A stretch of 64,000 nt of DNA from contig CM066043.1 in assembly GCA_033557465.1 (NCBI GenBank), positions 114,620,778-114,684,777 on the forward strand. Direction: 5' to 3'. The stretch's first letter is position 1; every line of letters starts with the position of its first letter. Shown piece after piece: positions 54,800 to 64,000 of this stretch. The notes under the pieces were generated by a model that saw only the letters and a program-made list of their open reading frames with translations, had not been told where the DNA came from and searched no databases. Source of the stretch: Ichthyophis bannanicus (lineage: Eukaryota > Chordata > Amphibia > Gymnophiona > Ichthyophiidae). The translations under genes and the position numbers were made by a program.

Positions 54800-56600
54800 G
54801 GTGTTTTCTTCCTGGGTTGCACCAAGGTCTTCTTCGAGAGCCTAGTTCTCGTGACATACTCTGTCTCTATCTCCCCTGCTTTATCCGCCACAGGTTTCCT
54901 GAATAGGTTTTCACCTATGCAGGGAACATTGATTAGTTCATCCTGTATCCATTGCTCCAGTTTGGATGCCTGGAGCCATGCTTGGCGTCATGCCCCGATA
55001 TTAGCAGCGGCCAAACTGGTTGATGACTCGCAGCAATCATAGGCTGCTTGGGACAGAAACTGAGCATTCTTTTACTGCTGATGTTAGAGACTTGAACCTC
55101 TGCAGGGGTTCACCCTCGAGGCCTGTCGAGAATCAGAGCTCCTTTGACAATTCCTTCAGACACATACTGATATAGAGCTGGAAGGACTGGATTTGGCATG
55201 TTAGCATCTAGCCCTGGAAGACTTTCCAGCCGAGAGTTTGTGCATCCCTGCCGTGTGGTACTGACAAATGGGCTTTTTGGCTCGAGTATACACATGGCCG
55301 ACTCCATGACCATGGAGTTGTGGGGAAGCTGGGTCTTTTGGAACCCCCGGGCTTCAGCATACTCAGTATATGGCATTGAGGCGCCTGCTAACAACTGGTA
55401 CCGATGCCAGTGTTCCCCACATGCATAATAGAAGGCGGTCGAGGATCGGGGGCACCAGAGCTGTAAGGGTTTCCTTCGGGGGTGACTCATATTGGAGGAT
55501 CTCCAATTCCTTGATTTGCAGTCCTCCTCGGCCTTGGTCTCCATAGTGAGAGCTTTGGCCATATCCTCACAAAAATCAAGGAAAGCCATGTCCTTAGGAG
55601 GGGAACGGTGTCGGGTCGCCAGGGGAAACGGGTCCAAGGGCACATCTCTGTGGTGCCTCATGTCTGTCACCCATTTGGACTTAAAGTCCGTGTACGACTC
55701 CGATACTTCACAATCATCTTGGTCGAGGACTGCTCTTTGTGGTGCCTGACCTCCAGAATATCGTCGGTTCGAGATGCGGGCACTCACTGGGGAGGACCGG
55801 TGTCCCCAGGAATGGGACCAGGGTCAGGGGCTCTCTCGAAGCCGATGGTGCTCGAGGACCGGTTCAATGTCCAGGGAAGCCCTCTATGTCGAGGGACCCG
55901 TAGTGGGGGCGAATGAACCGGATGAGCCAGACAAACGCCTGCTGCATGGCCACTAGGGCAGATATACTGCTCTCTAGGGCTGCCATTCTGGTCTCCATGC
56001 CAGTTGGCTCCGCAGCCTTCGATGCGGGCACAAAGGACCTCGGACCCAGCATTGGTACTGTCGAGGGAGAGTCCTCAAAGAGGATGACCTCAGAGGCCCG
56101 CGGCCGGTTGGTAGGGGCAGACAACTCCTTACAGGGCATCTTGGTGGGCAACTCCTGCTCCGACTCATGCCTGGGACCATGGGACTCACGTCTGCGGACT
56201 CACTCCTGGGACTGTGGGACCTGGGGTGGGATTTCATCTTCTTCCCAGATCCACCCTCCAAGGCAGTCTTCAGAGATTTTTTTTCTTCTTATGCTCCACC
56301 TCTGGGGACTTCTGCTCAGAGGACCCACAGCCACGGTACTCTGAAGAGGCTCTGGCTTCATGTGGCACCAAGGTATTGGAGGGGACTTGGAGCATGGTAT
56401 CACCGGAGACTCCAGGGCAGAGTCAGACTTCTGGAGGAACTTTTCCTGCTGCTGATGGTGGCTCTTTAAGTCCTTTGGGTTCATTGTTCTGCAGAGTTCA
56501 CAGTGAGTCACTGTGCTCCAGACCAAGGCATCAAAGGCAGCAGTCATATGGGTCGGTGAGTGACATCATTTTGCCACACCGGTCCCACTTTTTGAAGCCA
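54800..56600 (-). pseudogene. DIRS-E gag
   Basis: 55787-55110 carries the gag core (SPPKDMAFLDFCEDMAKAL, LPHNSMVMESAMCIL, PALYQYVSEG), parallel to DIRS-A. 56261-55864 and 56600-56262 hold the Ser/Arg-rich N-terminal part in shifted frames. The start near 56610 parallels MASSGFKK of DIRS-A. It is not intact. Confidence 0.75.
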
Positions 56601-57014
56601 CTGGAGGCCATCAGAAAAAGGGGGTCCCTGCCTCCCAGCAAGGGTCCGAAATCTTCGGCTGAAAAAGGGCGTGAATGCCAGTCGAGGAAACCTCAATGGG
56701 AAACTATGGAAAAATTAAACACATAGACCTGAGTAGCAATGAAAGACGAGCTGGCTTGAGGGTGGAAAGGAATCGATATGCAAACCGGACAAAACTTGAG
56801 AATTAAAAAAAAATCAGACTTTTTCCGGAGGAAATTGAACAGCATCCATGGAAAAGAGGAGACTGAAGCAAGATGGCACACTTGGGTAGGAAGTGGACTA
56901 CGCATGCGTGGTGCATCTCCCAAAGGCTCTCTTTGAAAGCTGGGAAGATGCTACCACGAAGGCTACAGACATCACCATATGTAAGGGCTGACTTCCTGCT
57001 TATTCCTGGAGAAA

Positions 57015-57080
57015 TAAAATTAGCAGGTGAAGTCTAATATCACCTTGCTAACAGTCCCTCCAGTCCAGTCGAATGGGATG
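57015..57080. repeat. DIRS-D internal complementary region (right part)
   Basis: Reverse complement of the DIRS-D left end (AATTAGCAGGTGAAGTCTAA against TTAGACCTTACCTGCTAATT at 52385-52404), followed by sequence expected from the lost right end. The left part of this ICR is at about 52850-52867, on the other side of DIRS-E. Confidence 0.8.
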
Positions 57081-57093
57081 TAGCAAAGCAGTA

Positions 57094-59305
57094 CTAACAA
57101 CGAGTGGGAACTGAAACACCGGCCTGCAACACCGGTGCTTCAAAAGCAGCATCCTTCCTGGCCTCTACATCCAGGCGATTATGCCGCACAAAGGAATGAA
57201 AAGACAACCATATTGCCATCTTACAAATCTCCTGGGGCGGAACCAGACTAACCTTTGCCAAGATGAAGCCTGAGTCCTCGTAGTGTGAGTCCAGCAAACC
57301 TGTGTGGCACCCTGCGACCTGTCAAGAAATAAGCAGTGCGACAGCTTTCCTGATCCAATGGGAAACAGATATCTTAGAAACCGCCTTGACTTTCCGAGGA
57401 CCACCAAACAAAGTGAAAAGCCTTTCTGAGCACCTGTGAGAGCTGAAAAGGTCAACAAGTCACCGAGAACTCTTAAAAGACCAAGTCACCTTCAAATACT
57501 GCTTGAGACACCTGCAGACATCCAGCTTGTGGAGAAGATTAGCCTCCATTGAATCCTGCAGCCCAGGAAAATCTGGCAATGAAACTACCTGACTGAGATG
57601 AAAAACAGACACCACCTTCGGCAAAAAAGGAAAGAACTGGGCGAAGGACCACCTTTTCCTTGGGGAAATCAGCGCTTGGCCAGGGCAGGATCAACATGTC
57701 TAGCCCCTCAGACATGTGCATTCTAGGATGACTGAAGAACCGGCCGACCTTGGCATTTGCCAGAGACACCATCAGATCCATTGCTGGAACTCCCCAAGGC
57801 TCTACAATCTGCTGTTACACAGACTGACAGCGGCCACTCTCCCTGATCTAGTGAGCTGTGACTCAAGAAATCTGCCTGTACATTCTCCTTCCCAGCGACA
57901 TGGGCCACCAAAATTGCTAGCAAATGGACCGCTGCCCATTGCAACAATGGAATTGCTTTGACTGCCACCAGCGAACTCCAAGTGCCACCCTGCCAAATGA
58001 TTTAGGCCACTGTCATAGTATAGTTCTACAGAACTCTCACCGCTTTGCAATGCACTAGGGAGAAGGAAAAACTCCAGAACCCAATGCACAGCCCGTCTCC
58101 AAACAATTGATTGACTACTGGCTCTCCCCTCCTGAGTCCACCTGTCTTAGGTGAATCAAGGCAATGTCCCCCCCCCCCCCTCCCTCCCAACCATACAGAA
58201 TGGCATCTGATCACCACTATCCAATCCAGGGACACAAGGGGCATGTCCACCATGATCTGTACCAGGTTCATCCACCACCGTAATCTCGCTCTGGCCTCTT
58301 CCCTTAGTGGAAGCTGAACTGCATCTGGGGGCGTGAGGGGGGGGACCAACATGATAGAAGGTCTGCCTGAAGGGGCCACATGTTCAACCTGGCCCAGGGA
58401 ATCAACTCTAGTGTGGTTGTCAGAGCCCAGAACCTGAAGATATTCCCATACCTGCCCTCCGGTAGAAACACCATGCTCCTGCGGGTGTCAAAAAGAGCAC
58501 CCAGATAGTTCAAGGATTGGGAGGCTCCAAGTGGCTTTTTGCAAAGTTGACCACCCATCCTGTAGATGGACTACCAGAGACATTGTCTCTTGGCCCTCCT
58601 GAAAGGACTTTGCCCAAATGAGCCAATCGTCTAGATATGGGTGGACCAAAACTCCCTGGCTTCCATTAATCTGCTGCCACTACCACCATCACCCTGGTGA
58701 ACACCCAAGAAGTTGTAGCCAAACAAAAGGCAGGGCCTGAAACTGAACATGCCCCCTCAGCACCACAAAGTGAAGAAAATGCTGGTGATCAAGACGGACA
58801 GAATGTGCAGGTAAGCCTCGGTCAGATCCAGGGAGGTCAGAAACTCTCCCTGTCCACTATCATGGAACATAGGGTCACCATATGGAAACGCAGGATTCTT
58901 ATGGCCCTGTTGACCCCCTTCAGATCTAGAATGGGATGCCACGAGCCTTGCTTCTTGGGAACCATAAAGTAAATAGAGTACCATCCAAGGCCCCAATTGT
59001 CCCTAGGTACTGGCATAACTTCCTCTAACTGCAAGAGACAATGGAGCTTGCCGGGCACCCGGCAAAGAGAGACGATAAAGGCATCCGAGAGTAGTTTTGC
59101 GAACTCGAGCGCATACCCATCCCAGATAACCTTCCGCACCCAGGCATCTCAGGTGATCTGGACCCAGGCAAGGAAAACCGCTACAGACGACCACTGACAA
59201 ACTGAATCCCCACCAGGGCCAGACCTTCACTGGGAGGACTTGGCTGCTCAGAGAGCTCCAAGGATCCCCCCCCCTCGGCCCCTGCCCCGAAAAGATGGGC
59301 CCCAA
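57094..59305 (-). pseudogene. DIRS-D recombinase, RNase H and RT, decayed
   Basis: 57297-57094 shows the YR end (FHSFVRHNRLDVEARKDAAF). 57458-57165 holds other YR parts. 57781-57539 has MDLMVSLANAKVGRFFS and a methylase-like counterpart. 58089-57723 has RNase H-like pieces. RT is at 59139-58757 (YSIYFMVPKKQGSWHPILDL, SLDLTEAYLHI) with further fragments near 58600-58440. Several stops and shifts show an old copy. Confidence 0.78.
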
Positions 59306-59342
59306 TGCAGGGACCAGGATCTCTGCAGATTAGCCACTCGGG

Positions 59343-60023
59343 CTAGACAACAAAAAAGAAAAAAAAAGAAAAAGAAGAGTCTTGTCGGCAGCCCCTCGGG
59401 GGAACCCCTCTGCCAATCACTTTGGATTTATCATCCAGGAGTCTAAGCACCTTGGACTCCCCCAAATCCTTAACCAACTTCTCCAAGTCCTCTCCATACA
59501 GCAACTTCCCAGCAAAAGGAAGCTCGTTTAAACGCGTCTTAGAGACCACATCTGCAGACCAGTTGCACAACCACAAAATCCACCGTGCTGACACCACAAT
59601 AGCTATAACTTCTACCAATGCCTGGAGCAAATCATACAGCAGATCCGCCAAAAAAGCTGAACCAGACACCAACCTAGCTGCCTTTGCCCAGCCTGCAGAA
59701 TCCACTAGGGAGTCATCAGGAAGTCTTTGAGCCCACCGAAGACAGGCCCTAGCCATGTAAACACCACAAAGGGCTCTCTGCAAAGCCAAAGCTGACACTT
59801 CAAAGGCCTGTTTAAGCAAAGCCTCCATCCTACAGTCCTGCGGGTCCTTTAAGGCACCACCACCAACCAGAATGGTGGTCTGAGCAACTGCCGCCACAAG
59901 CACATCCACAAGGGACAGGTGCAACTTCTCCTCAGGAGGAATCTGGTAAAACGTCACCATACTCTGACTAATGAGCAATCCCACATCCGGAGAGTTCCAC
60001 TCCTCTGAAATAATTGCCTTCAA
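59343..60023 (-). pseudogene. DIRS-D gag core
   Basis: A 226-codon frame covers the conserved gag core: PDVGLLISQSM, VDVLVAAVAQTTILV, LADLLYDLLQALVEVIAI, LCNWSADVVSKTRLNELPF and EDLEKLVKDLGESK. It is uninterrupted and gives the reference for the RTE empty site in DIRS-C. The N-terminal zinc region is missing beyond 60075. Confidence 0.8.
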
Positions 60024-60075
60024 AGCCCAGTGAAGAGGAAAAGACCTGGGAAGCTTACAGATATCCTCCGTCTTC

Positions 60076-61067
60076 TGTTATGGTGTTTCTCTGAACGTAT
60101 ATCTAGCACTTTAGTATGACGTCACACGTTCAATGGTAACTTAACGTAATTGTAGTAAATACTCCGTTTATCCTTTTAACACGTTAGACAGTAGATTTTT
60201 GTCTTTAATTTATTAATCTTTTTTTTTTAAAACAATTTTTCAAACTGTTTAACACAGATGAAAGAAGTAATTCCCGACGCTCAACTGCAGCGTCTCTATA
60301 GCGTTTCAGTATTACACTTTCTTCAGGAGATTCTTCTTTGTTTTATTGTTGTCGCTGCCCACGTCTCCATCCATTTCTCAATTAAAAAGACGCGCGGCGT
60401 CTTTTTAATTGAGAAAAAGAAATGGAGGGGTGGGGTCTGCAGGAGGGGTCTGCAGGAGAAGCAATGCCCTTTGCCTGTGTCCTCTAAATCAGGGACCAGA
60501 GGTGGTTACAGTCAGTGGAGTATGGGACAATCTCCGAAAACTACTACTACTACTACAACTATTAAACATTTATAAATCACTGGTAACTTTAAGCAACAGC
60601 AGCAGATGCCATCCAGGGATAGTAGGGAATGTGCAGGCAGAAAATTGACATTTCTGTTTGTTTTCTAGTTGTTTCATTTCACATTTGAATAACATTCGCT
60701 ATTTATTGAAATGAAATGAAACCTGCCTGCTATTATAAAATAAAACAAAAATACATGTCCTTAGTGCGAATGTTTGGAGGTGGGACAGAAGTTAAAATGG
60801 TGGATGCCAGGGGAGTAAGAAGGGTGAGGAGGATAGGAAGGCAGGGAAGGAACCCAGTCCTGGAGGTGGCATGATATGAAAGACTGGAAACCACTGTCCA
60901 TGAATATGAATAACAGATTTTCTAAGGCTCCTGCCAGCGCTCTTTCCTGTCATGGGAGCCAGAACAGGCTGAAGGAAAATGGAGGGGAAGTTAACAGAAG
61001 CGGTCAGCTTTTGGGGGATGGAGATGTCCCACTGGTGTCACAGCAGATCACGCCCAGTACTCCATAC
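60076..61067. other. PNLDC1 intron; contains a perfect hairpin
   Basis: No gene. It holds a 20-bp perfect inverted repeat with a 3-nt loop at 60374-60416, a GACGCT..AGCGTC hairpin near 60276-60298 and an ACT repeat near 60540. The rest is unique-looking. Confidence 0.5.
60374..60416. repeat. Perfect 20-bp hairpin
   Basis: TTTCTCAATTAAAAAGACGC (60374-60393) and its exact reverse complement (60397-60416) are separated by GCG. Partial pairing extends outward (CCATTTCT against AGAAATGG) across a 5-nt bulge. Confidence 0.92.
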
Positions 61068-61132
61068 CATATTTTCTGCAGTCAGTTGCATGCTCTATGA
61101 TGGGGCAGGAGGGGCTCGCAGGATTCACGTCG
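61068..61132 (-). CDS. PNLDC1: PNLDC1 exon
   Basis: A 65-nt exon between GTTTCTTCACAG and GTATGGAG. It codes for DVNPASPSCPIIEHATDCRK, Y and the first base of Val. It aligns with the DLNP..IVHA..CEKY stretch I recall in human PNLDC1 directly before the catalytic HEAAYDAF exon. Phases fit the next exon exactly (G|TG). Confidence 0.92.
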
Positions 61133-61257
61133 CTGTGAAGAAACAAAAAGAAGTGTTAAGATGTCAATTCTATGCACCATCCCCTTGCCCCTTCCACCAC
61201 CCCCCCCGCCCAAAGTCATCCTAGGCTGCTGAATCCACATCAGACTTAACTCCTCAC

Positions 61258-61283
61258 CTGCCACAAGAAGCATTTGGAAGACC
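61258..61283 (-). CDS. PNLDC1: Possible PNLDC1 micro-exon (26 nt)
   Basis: Flanked by a good pyrimidine tract with TTTAAG and by GTGAGGAG on the minus strand. It would read GLPNASCG plus AG|C for Ser, then DVNP of the next exon, in phase. The weak likeness to the VSNLS..NSD stretch of PNLDC1 is suggestive, but it would be several residues shorter than the human protein here. Such a short exon needs transcript support. Confidence 0.35.
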
Positions 61284-61289
61284 CTTAAA

Positions 61290-62139
61290 GGAAGTCAGAG
61301 AAGAGGGATAAACAGACAGCACAAGAGAGACACAAAGAGACAGACAGGCAAAGAGTAATACAAGGCAAACGAGAAAGACACAAAAGCACATCTTGTGATA
61401 AGGATAACAATGAATGTTCCGTCAGATCTTCACCTTCATAATGGATTGCCAAGGACATCACCACAGCACAAACCAGAACTGGTTCAAGGGGTTATGGTGC
61501 CCTGAGCCAACTTTGGCTTCTGTGCCCTCCTCTTGGAGTCAATCTTGCAGTATAAATCATGCAGATGTCGGGGCTCATACTGCATGAATAAAGTTTATTT
61601 TTCCAGCTGTATTAGTCCTGGTCTCTCTTTACCATTTCCACTTAATGATTTTCTCCAAATCCTTTCCCAGAATCTCATTTTCTGTTCCACCCCTCCCCTC
61701 CAAACATCTACCTCTGATGTTGATCCTTCTGTTTCATCTTTTCGCCCCATTTCTCTTATCTGCCTTTTTATTTACCTATAGATACATTTCATTCCTCCTC
61801 CTCCTCTCTCCAATCTTCAGGCTCCCTCTTTTCAACAAAAGTTACTTTCCATTTACAACTCCTACTTCCCTAATCCTTTACGTCCCCACCCTCTATTTCA
61901 TTCCTTCCCCAGCCTCCTATTCTCCTCATCTTTCAGCCACTTCCTAGTTCATTTCCACCTGCTGTACTCATCCCCTCCCTAACGTTATCTAGCTTCCTCT
62001 GCCTCTCATCCTCTCACCAACTCCAGCTCCTTCCGTCACGCATCTCTTCTCCTCTTTCAACCCGTTTTATGCGTTAACCCTACTCCGATTCCCATTCCTT
62101 CTTATCTCCTTCAAAAAGGTGTCCCCTTCCTTTTTATCT
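61290..62139. other. PNLDC1 intron, nothing recognised; pyrimidine-rich from 61620
   Basis: C/T-rich sequence similar in composition to 11.7-12.1 kb. No splice-flanked coding match to PNLDC1 was found here, so the upstream exons are probably outside the window. Confidence 0.45.
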
Positions 62140-63434
62140 CATGCATGGTCCATTTCTCACCCAAAGGTGCCATCTTGCCTCAGTCTAATGACACAGCCAA
62201 GAGCAAAAATAAAATATGGTAAAGAAACAACTCCAAGGGGATGAGGGAAGGTTGTGACGACCAATTCCTGCCGTCCCCGGAGAATACCTTTTACAGGTGC
62301 TACAGATGAGTAACTCTGGGAACAAGCAGGAAGTCAGTCTTCAAATATGGGACTCCCCAGCTACAGGCTACCAAGAATCTGTAAAAATGCCATGACAACC
62401 TACAAAGGGTGAGCAATGAGCTGCAGCAGTTGAGTCTTTATGAGAGACTCTCACAAGATACAAGATCCTACGCTCTGAAAAGGTTACGAGTATGGCTTGA
62501 CCGAAGGCGCTGTCCCTTCGGGATTCCCTCTCCAGGCAGTAGTGGAGTAGTGGAAGCCTTACAAGAGGCTAAAAGAACCTCCTCCATGTCATGTGGGAGG
62601 TTTTAGGGAGCTAATGCCACCCTTTCAGTAGCCAAGCTGTGAGTGACAGGGATGCCAGGTTGGGGTGTAGGAGAGAGCCCTGCTTCTGTGAGAGTAATCC
62701 TGGGATTCGACCCAGGAGAATCTGATGCCTCCAACAGGGTGAGGAGCAATGGGAACCAGGATTGCCTGGGCCACCGGGGTGCTATCAGTATTAGTAATGC
62801 CCCATCATGCTGGATCTTGAAGAGGGTCTTGGCAACTAGTGGTGTTGGTGGGAAAAGCATAAAGGAGGCCTTCCGTCCATGGAATGAGGAACGCATCTGC
62901 TACCACGTGGGGCAGGTGCGGCTGGCAGGAGCAGAAGCAGGGCAAATACATGTTGCCTGGACTGGCGAACAGGTCCACCCAAAGTCGAAACAGCTGAGAA
63001 GCCACTTCGGGATCCAGGCACCACTCATGCGGCTGGAAGACTCTGCTTAGCTTGTCCGCCAGGGCACGGTCTTAGCCCAGGCGGTAGACTGCTCTTAGAA
63101 GTGTCCCTTTATTTGTCCTCCTAGCAGATAGAATATGACCCCGTGCCCCCTTGTTTGGTCATGCAGAACATTGCGACTTGGTTGTCGGTCTGAACCAACA
63201 CAGACTGGTGCTGCAGCTAGTGGTGGAAGGCTCAGAGAGCCAGAAATATCACCCAAAGCTCCAGCAGATTGATTTGCATCTGGGACTCCGTCTGGGACCA
63301 GCTGCCTTGTATTTGGAGGCCCTCGCAATGCGCTCCCCAGCCCAGTATGGAGGCATCCGTGGTGAGGATCTTCTGGGGGGATGGGTGCCTGGAAGGGCAT
63401 CCTGGCCTGAAGGTGATGAGGGATCTGCCACCAT
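62140..63434 (-). mobile_element. DIRS-F fragment, DIRS-A-like
   Basis: The left terminal repeat is truncated (CATGGTCCATTTCTCACCC near 62148). The ICR is at about 62255-62350 (GGAACAAGCAGGAAGTCAG). The recombinase is largely deleted; from about 62580 the methylase-like region starts (minus frames 62896-62603 and 63005-62805: VDLFASPGNM, ADAFLIPWTEGLLYAF, LLILIAPRWPRQSWFP). RNase H-like sequence is at 63400-63095. A LINE tail interrupts it at 63435, and the remainder is beyond the window. Confidence 0.82.
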
Positions 63435-64000
63435 TTATTTATTTTAAAGGATTTATATCCCGCTTTATCCTTGAATCAAAGTGGTTTACACTGCAAACTA
63501 ATCAATTGGGGTGGTGCGGGGGTGTTGGCATTCAGTGGTGGTGTAGGTAGTGTTCGTGGGTGTGTGGGTAGGTAACATCTTGATTTGGGGTGCAATATAT
63601 ACAGGATTGAGCTATTTACAGTGGGTTATATACAAGAAGTGGGGGGGGGGGGTTGTCACTGGGCAGGGATGGTATACTGCGCAAATGTTAGTCACGTAAT
63701 GTCACCGTAATGCTCTGTGTAGAGCGTTGTTTTGAGTGATTTTCGGAAGTCCTTAATTTCGATCATTGATCTTAAGCTGGCAGGGAGTTCCAAATGGCAA
63801 GTGCTGCCAGGGATATAGCTCTCTTTAAAGTGGTTTGCCTCATTTTGGTGAATTCTTTGGGGGTTGTGATGGTGTTCGTGGTACCTCTCCTTCTGGGTCT
63901 GAGGCTGGAGTCAAAGCTGATGATAGCCTGCAGACTGTCCTTTGAGATGTCCTGTTTGATTTTGAATAGGTCAGTATGGTTTTGTATCGGACACGAGACT
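63435..64000 (-). mobile_element. L2-like LINE 3' end, runs off the window
   Basis: Starts with TTTATTTATTTTAAAGG, then ATATCCCGCTTTATCC and GTGGTTTACACTGC, the reverse complement of the shared tail. The rest is non-coding 3' UTR with a G-tract near 63641-63652. The 5' part lies to the right of the window. Confidence 0.75.

Larger units (their letters stand above)
52868..57014 (-). mobile_element. DIRS-E (inner), DIRS-A-like, internally deleted
   Basis: Terminal repeats at 52875-53055 and 56868-57012 and an ICR at 53125-53222 match DIRS-A closely (ACGCATGCGTGGTCCACTTCCC against its mirror near 56900). Between them are the YR C-terminus (53490-53161), an abrupt jump near 53570 into RT sequence, RT pieces to about 54560, and gag (about 54800-56600). 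Most of YR, the methylase-like domain and RNase H are deleted. The junctions share AAA with the host ICR and there is no duplication. Confidence 0.88.
52378..60075 (-). mobile_element. DIRS-D (outer), split by DIRS-E
   Basis: The left terminus is at 52378-52867 (GGTGAAATTAGACCTTACC, CCAGTCTAGTCCAATC). The ICR resumes at 57015 (AAAATTAGCAGGTGAAGTC, then CCCTCCAGTCCAGTCG). YR, methylase-like, RNase H, RT and gag regions follow on the minus strand to about 60075, where homology ends inside gag. The right terminal repeat is missing, so the 5' coding end is lost. DIRS-E is inserted exactly within the ICR. It belongs to the DIRS-C-like lineage. Confidence 0.85.

Noticed and set aside
60290..60340. 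Minus-strand CTGAAGA..GAAAC as a hammerhead ribozyme of a Penelope-like element
   Set aside because: The core resembles CTGANGA..GAAA, but stem II does not pair properly, stems I and III are not clear, and no Penelope RT is nearby.
1..64000. CRISPR arrays, bacterial operons, rRNA or intact tRNA genes
   Set aside because: None seen. tRNA-like boxes occur only in SINEs, and the window is clearly vertebrate.

Overview
This is a repeat-dense vertebrate window, most likely from an amphibian (a caecilian would fit). The evidence is abundant DIRS tyrosine-recombinase retrotransposons, CR1 and L2-type LINEs, a BovB/RTE LINE, tRNA-derived SINEs sharing an L2-like tail, and hAT/Harbinger-type MITEs. 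The species call is an inference; no species-specific marker was tested.

One host gene is recognised. Seven exons, plus one doubtful micro-exon, of a PNLDC1 orthologue lie on the minus strand between 61.3 kb and 19.2 kb. PNLDC1 is the PARN-like 3'-5' exoribonuclease that trims piRNA 3' ends. The exons are 61068-61132, 50440-50493, 49032-49074, 48040-48139, 47780-47955, 35096-35194 and 19526-19598. All have GT/AG boundaries and compatible phases. They carry the catalytic His/Asp motif, the C-terminal domain and the C-terminal membrane anchor. The 5' half of the gene lies beyond the right edge. The last introns are very large (10.6, 12.6 and 15.5 kb) and are filled by transposons.

Layout. 1-19.2 kb is intergenic: an L2-like LINE, a retroviral pol/env relic it interrupts, a nearly complete CR1, L2 relics, MITEs and a DIRS terminus. 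19.2-35.1 kb holds the last exon and last intron, with a long inverted repeat, DIRS-A, DIRS-B and a second CR1. 35.1-47.8 kb is one intron holding DIRS-C, itself split by a BovB/RTE LINE with an inverted 5' half, and an L2-type LINE. 47.8-50.5 kb is a cluster of four short exons. 50.5-61.07 kb is an intron with hAT/MITE copies and DIRS-D, inside which DIRS-E is nested. 61.07-64 kb holds the most 5' exons in view, DIRS-F and an L2 3' end.

The most striking points are these. A DIRS element sits 14 nt upstream of a PNLDC1 exon, so the branch point of that intron must be supplied by the transposon. A twin-primed RTE insertion has a clean 10-bp target duplication and a reconstructable empty site. 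One DIRS copy is inserted exactly in the internal complementary region of another. All seven DIRS copies lie in the sense orientation of the gene. No new protein system was found; the interest lies in the architecture.
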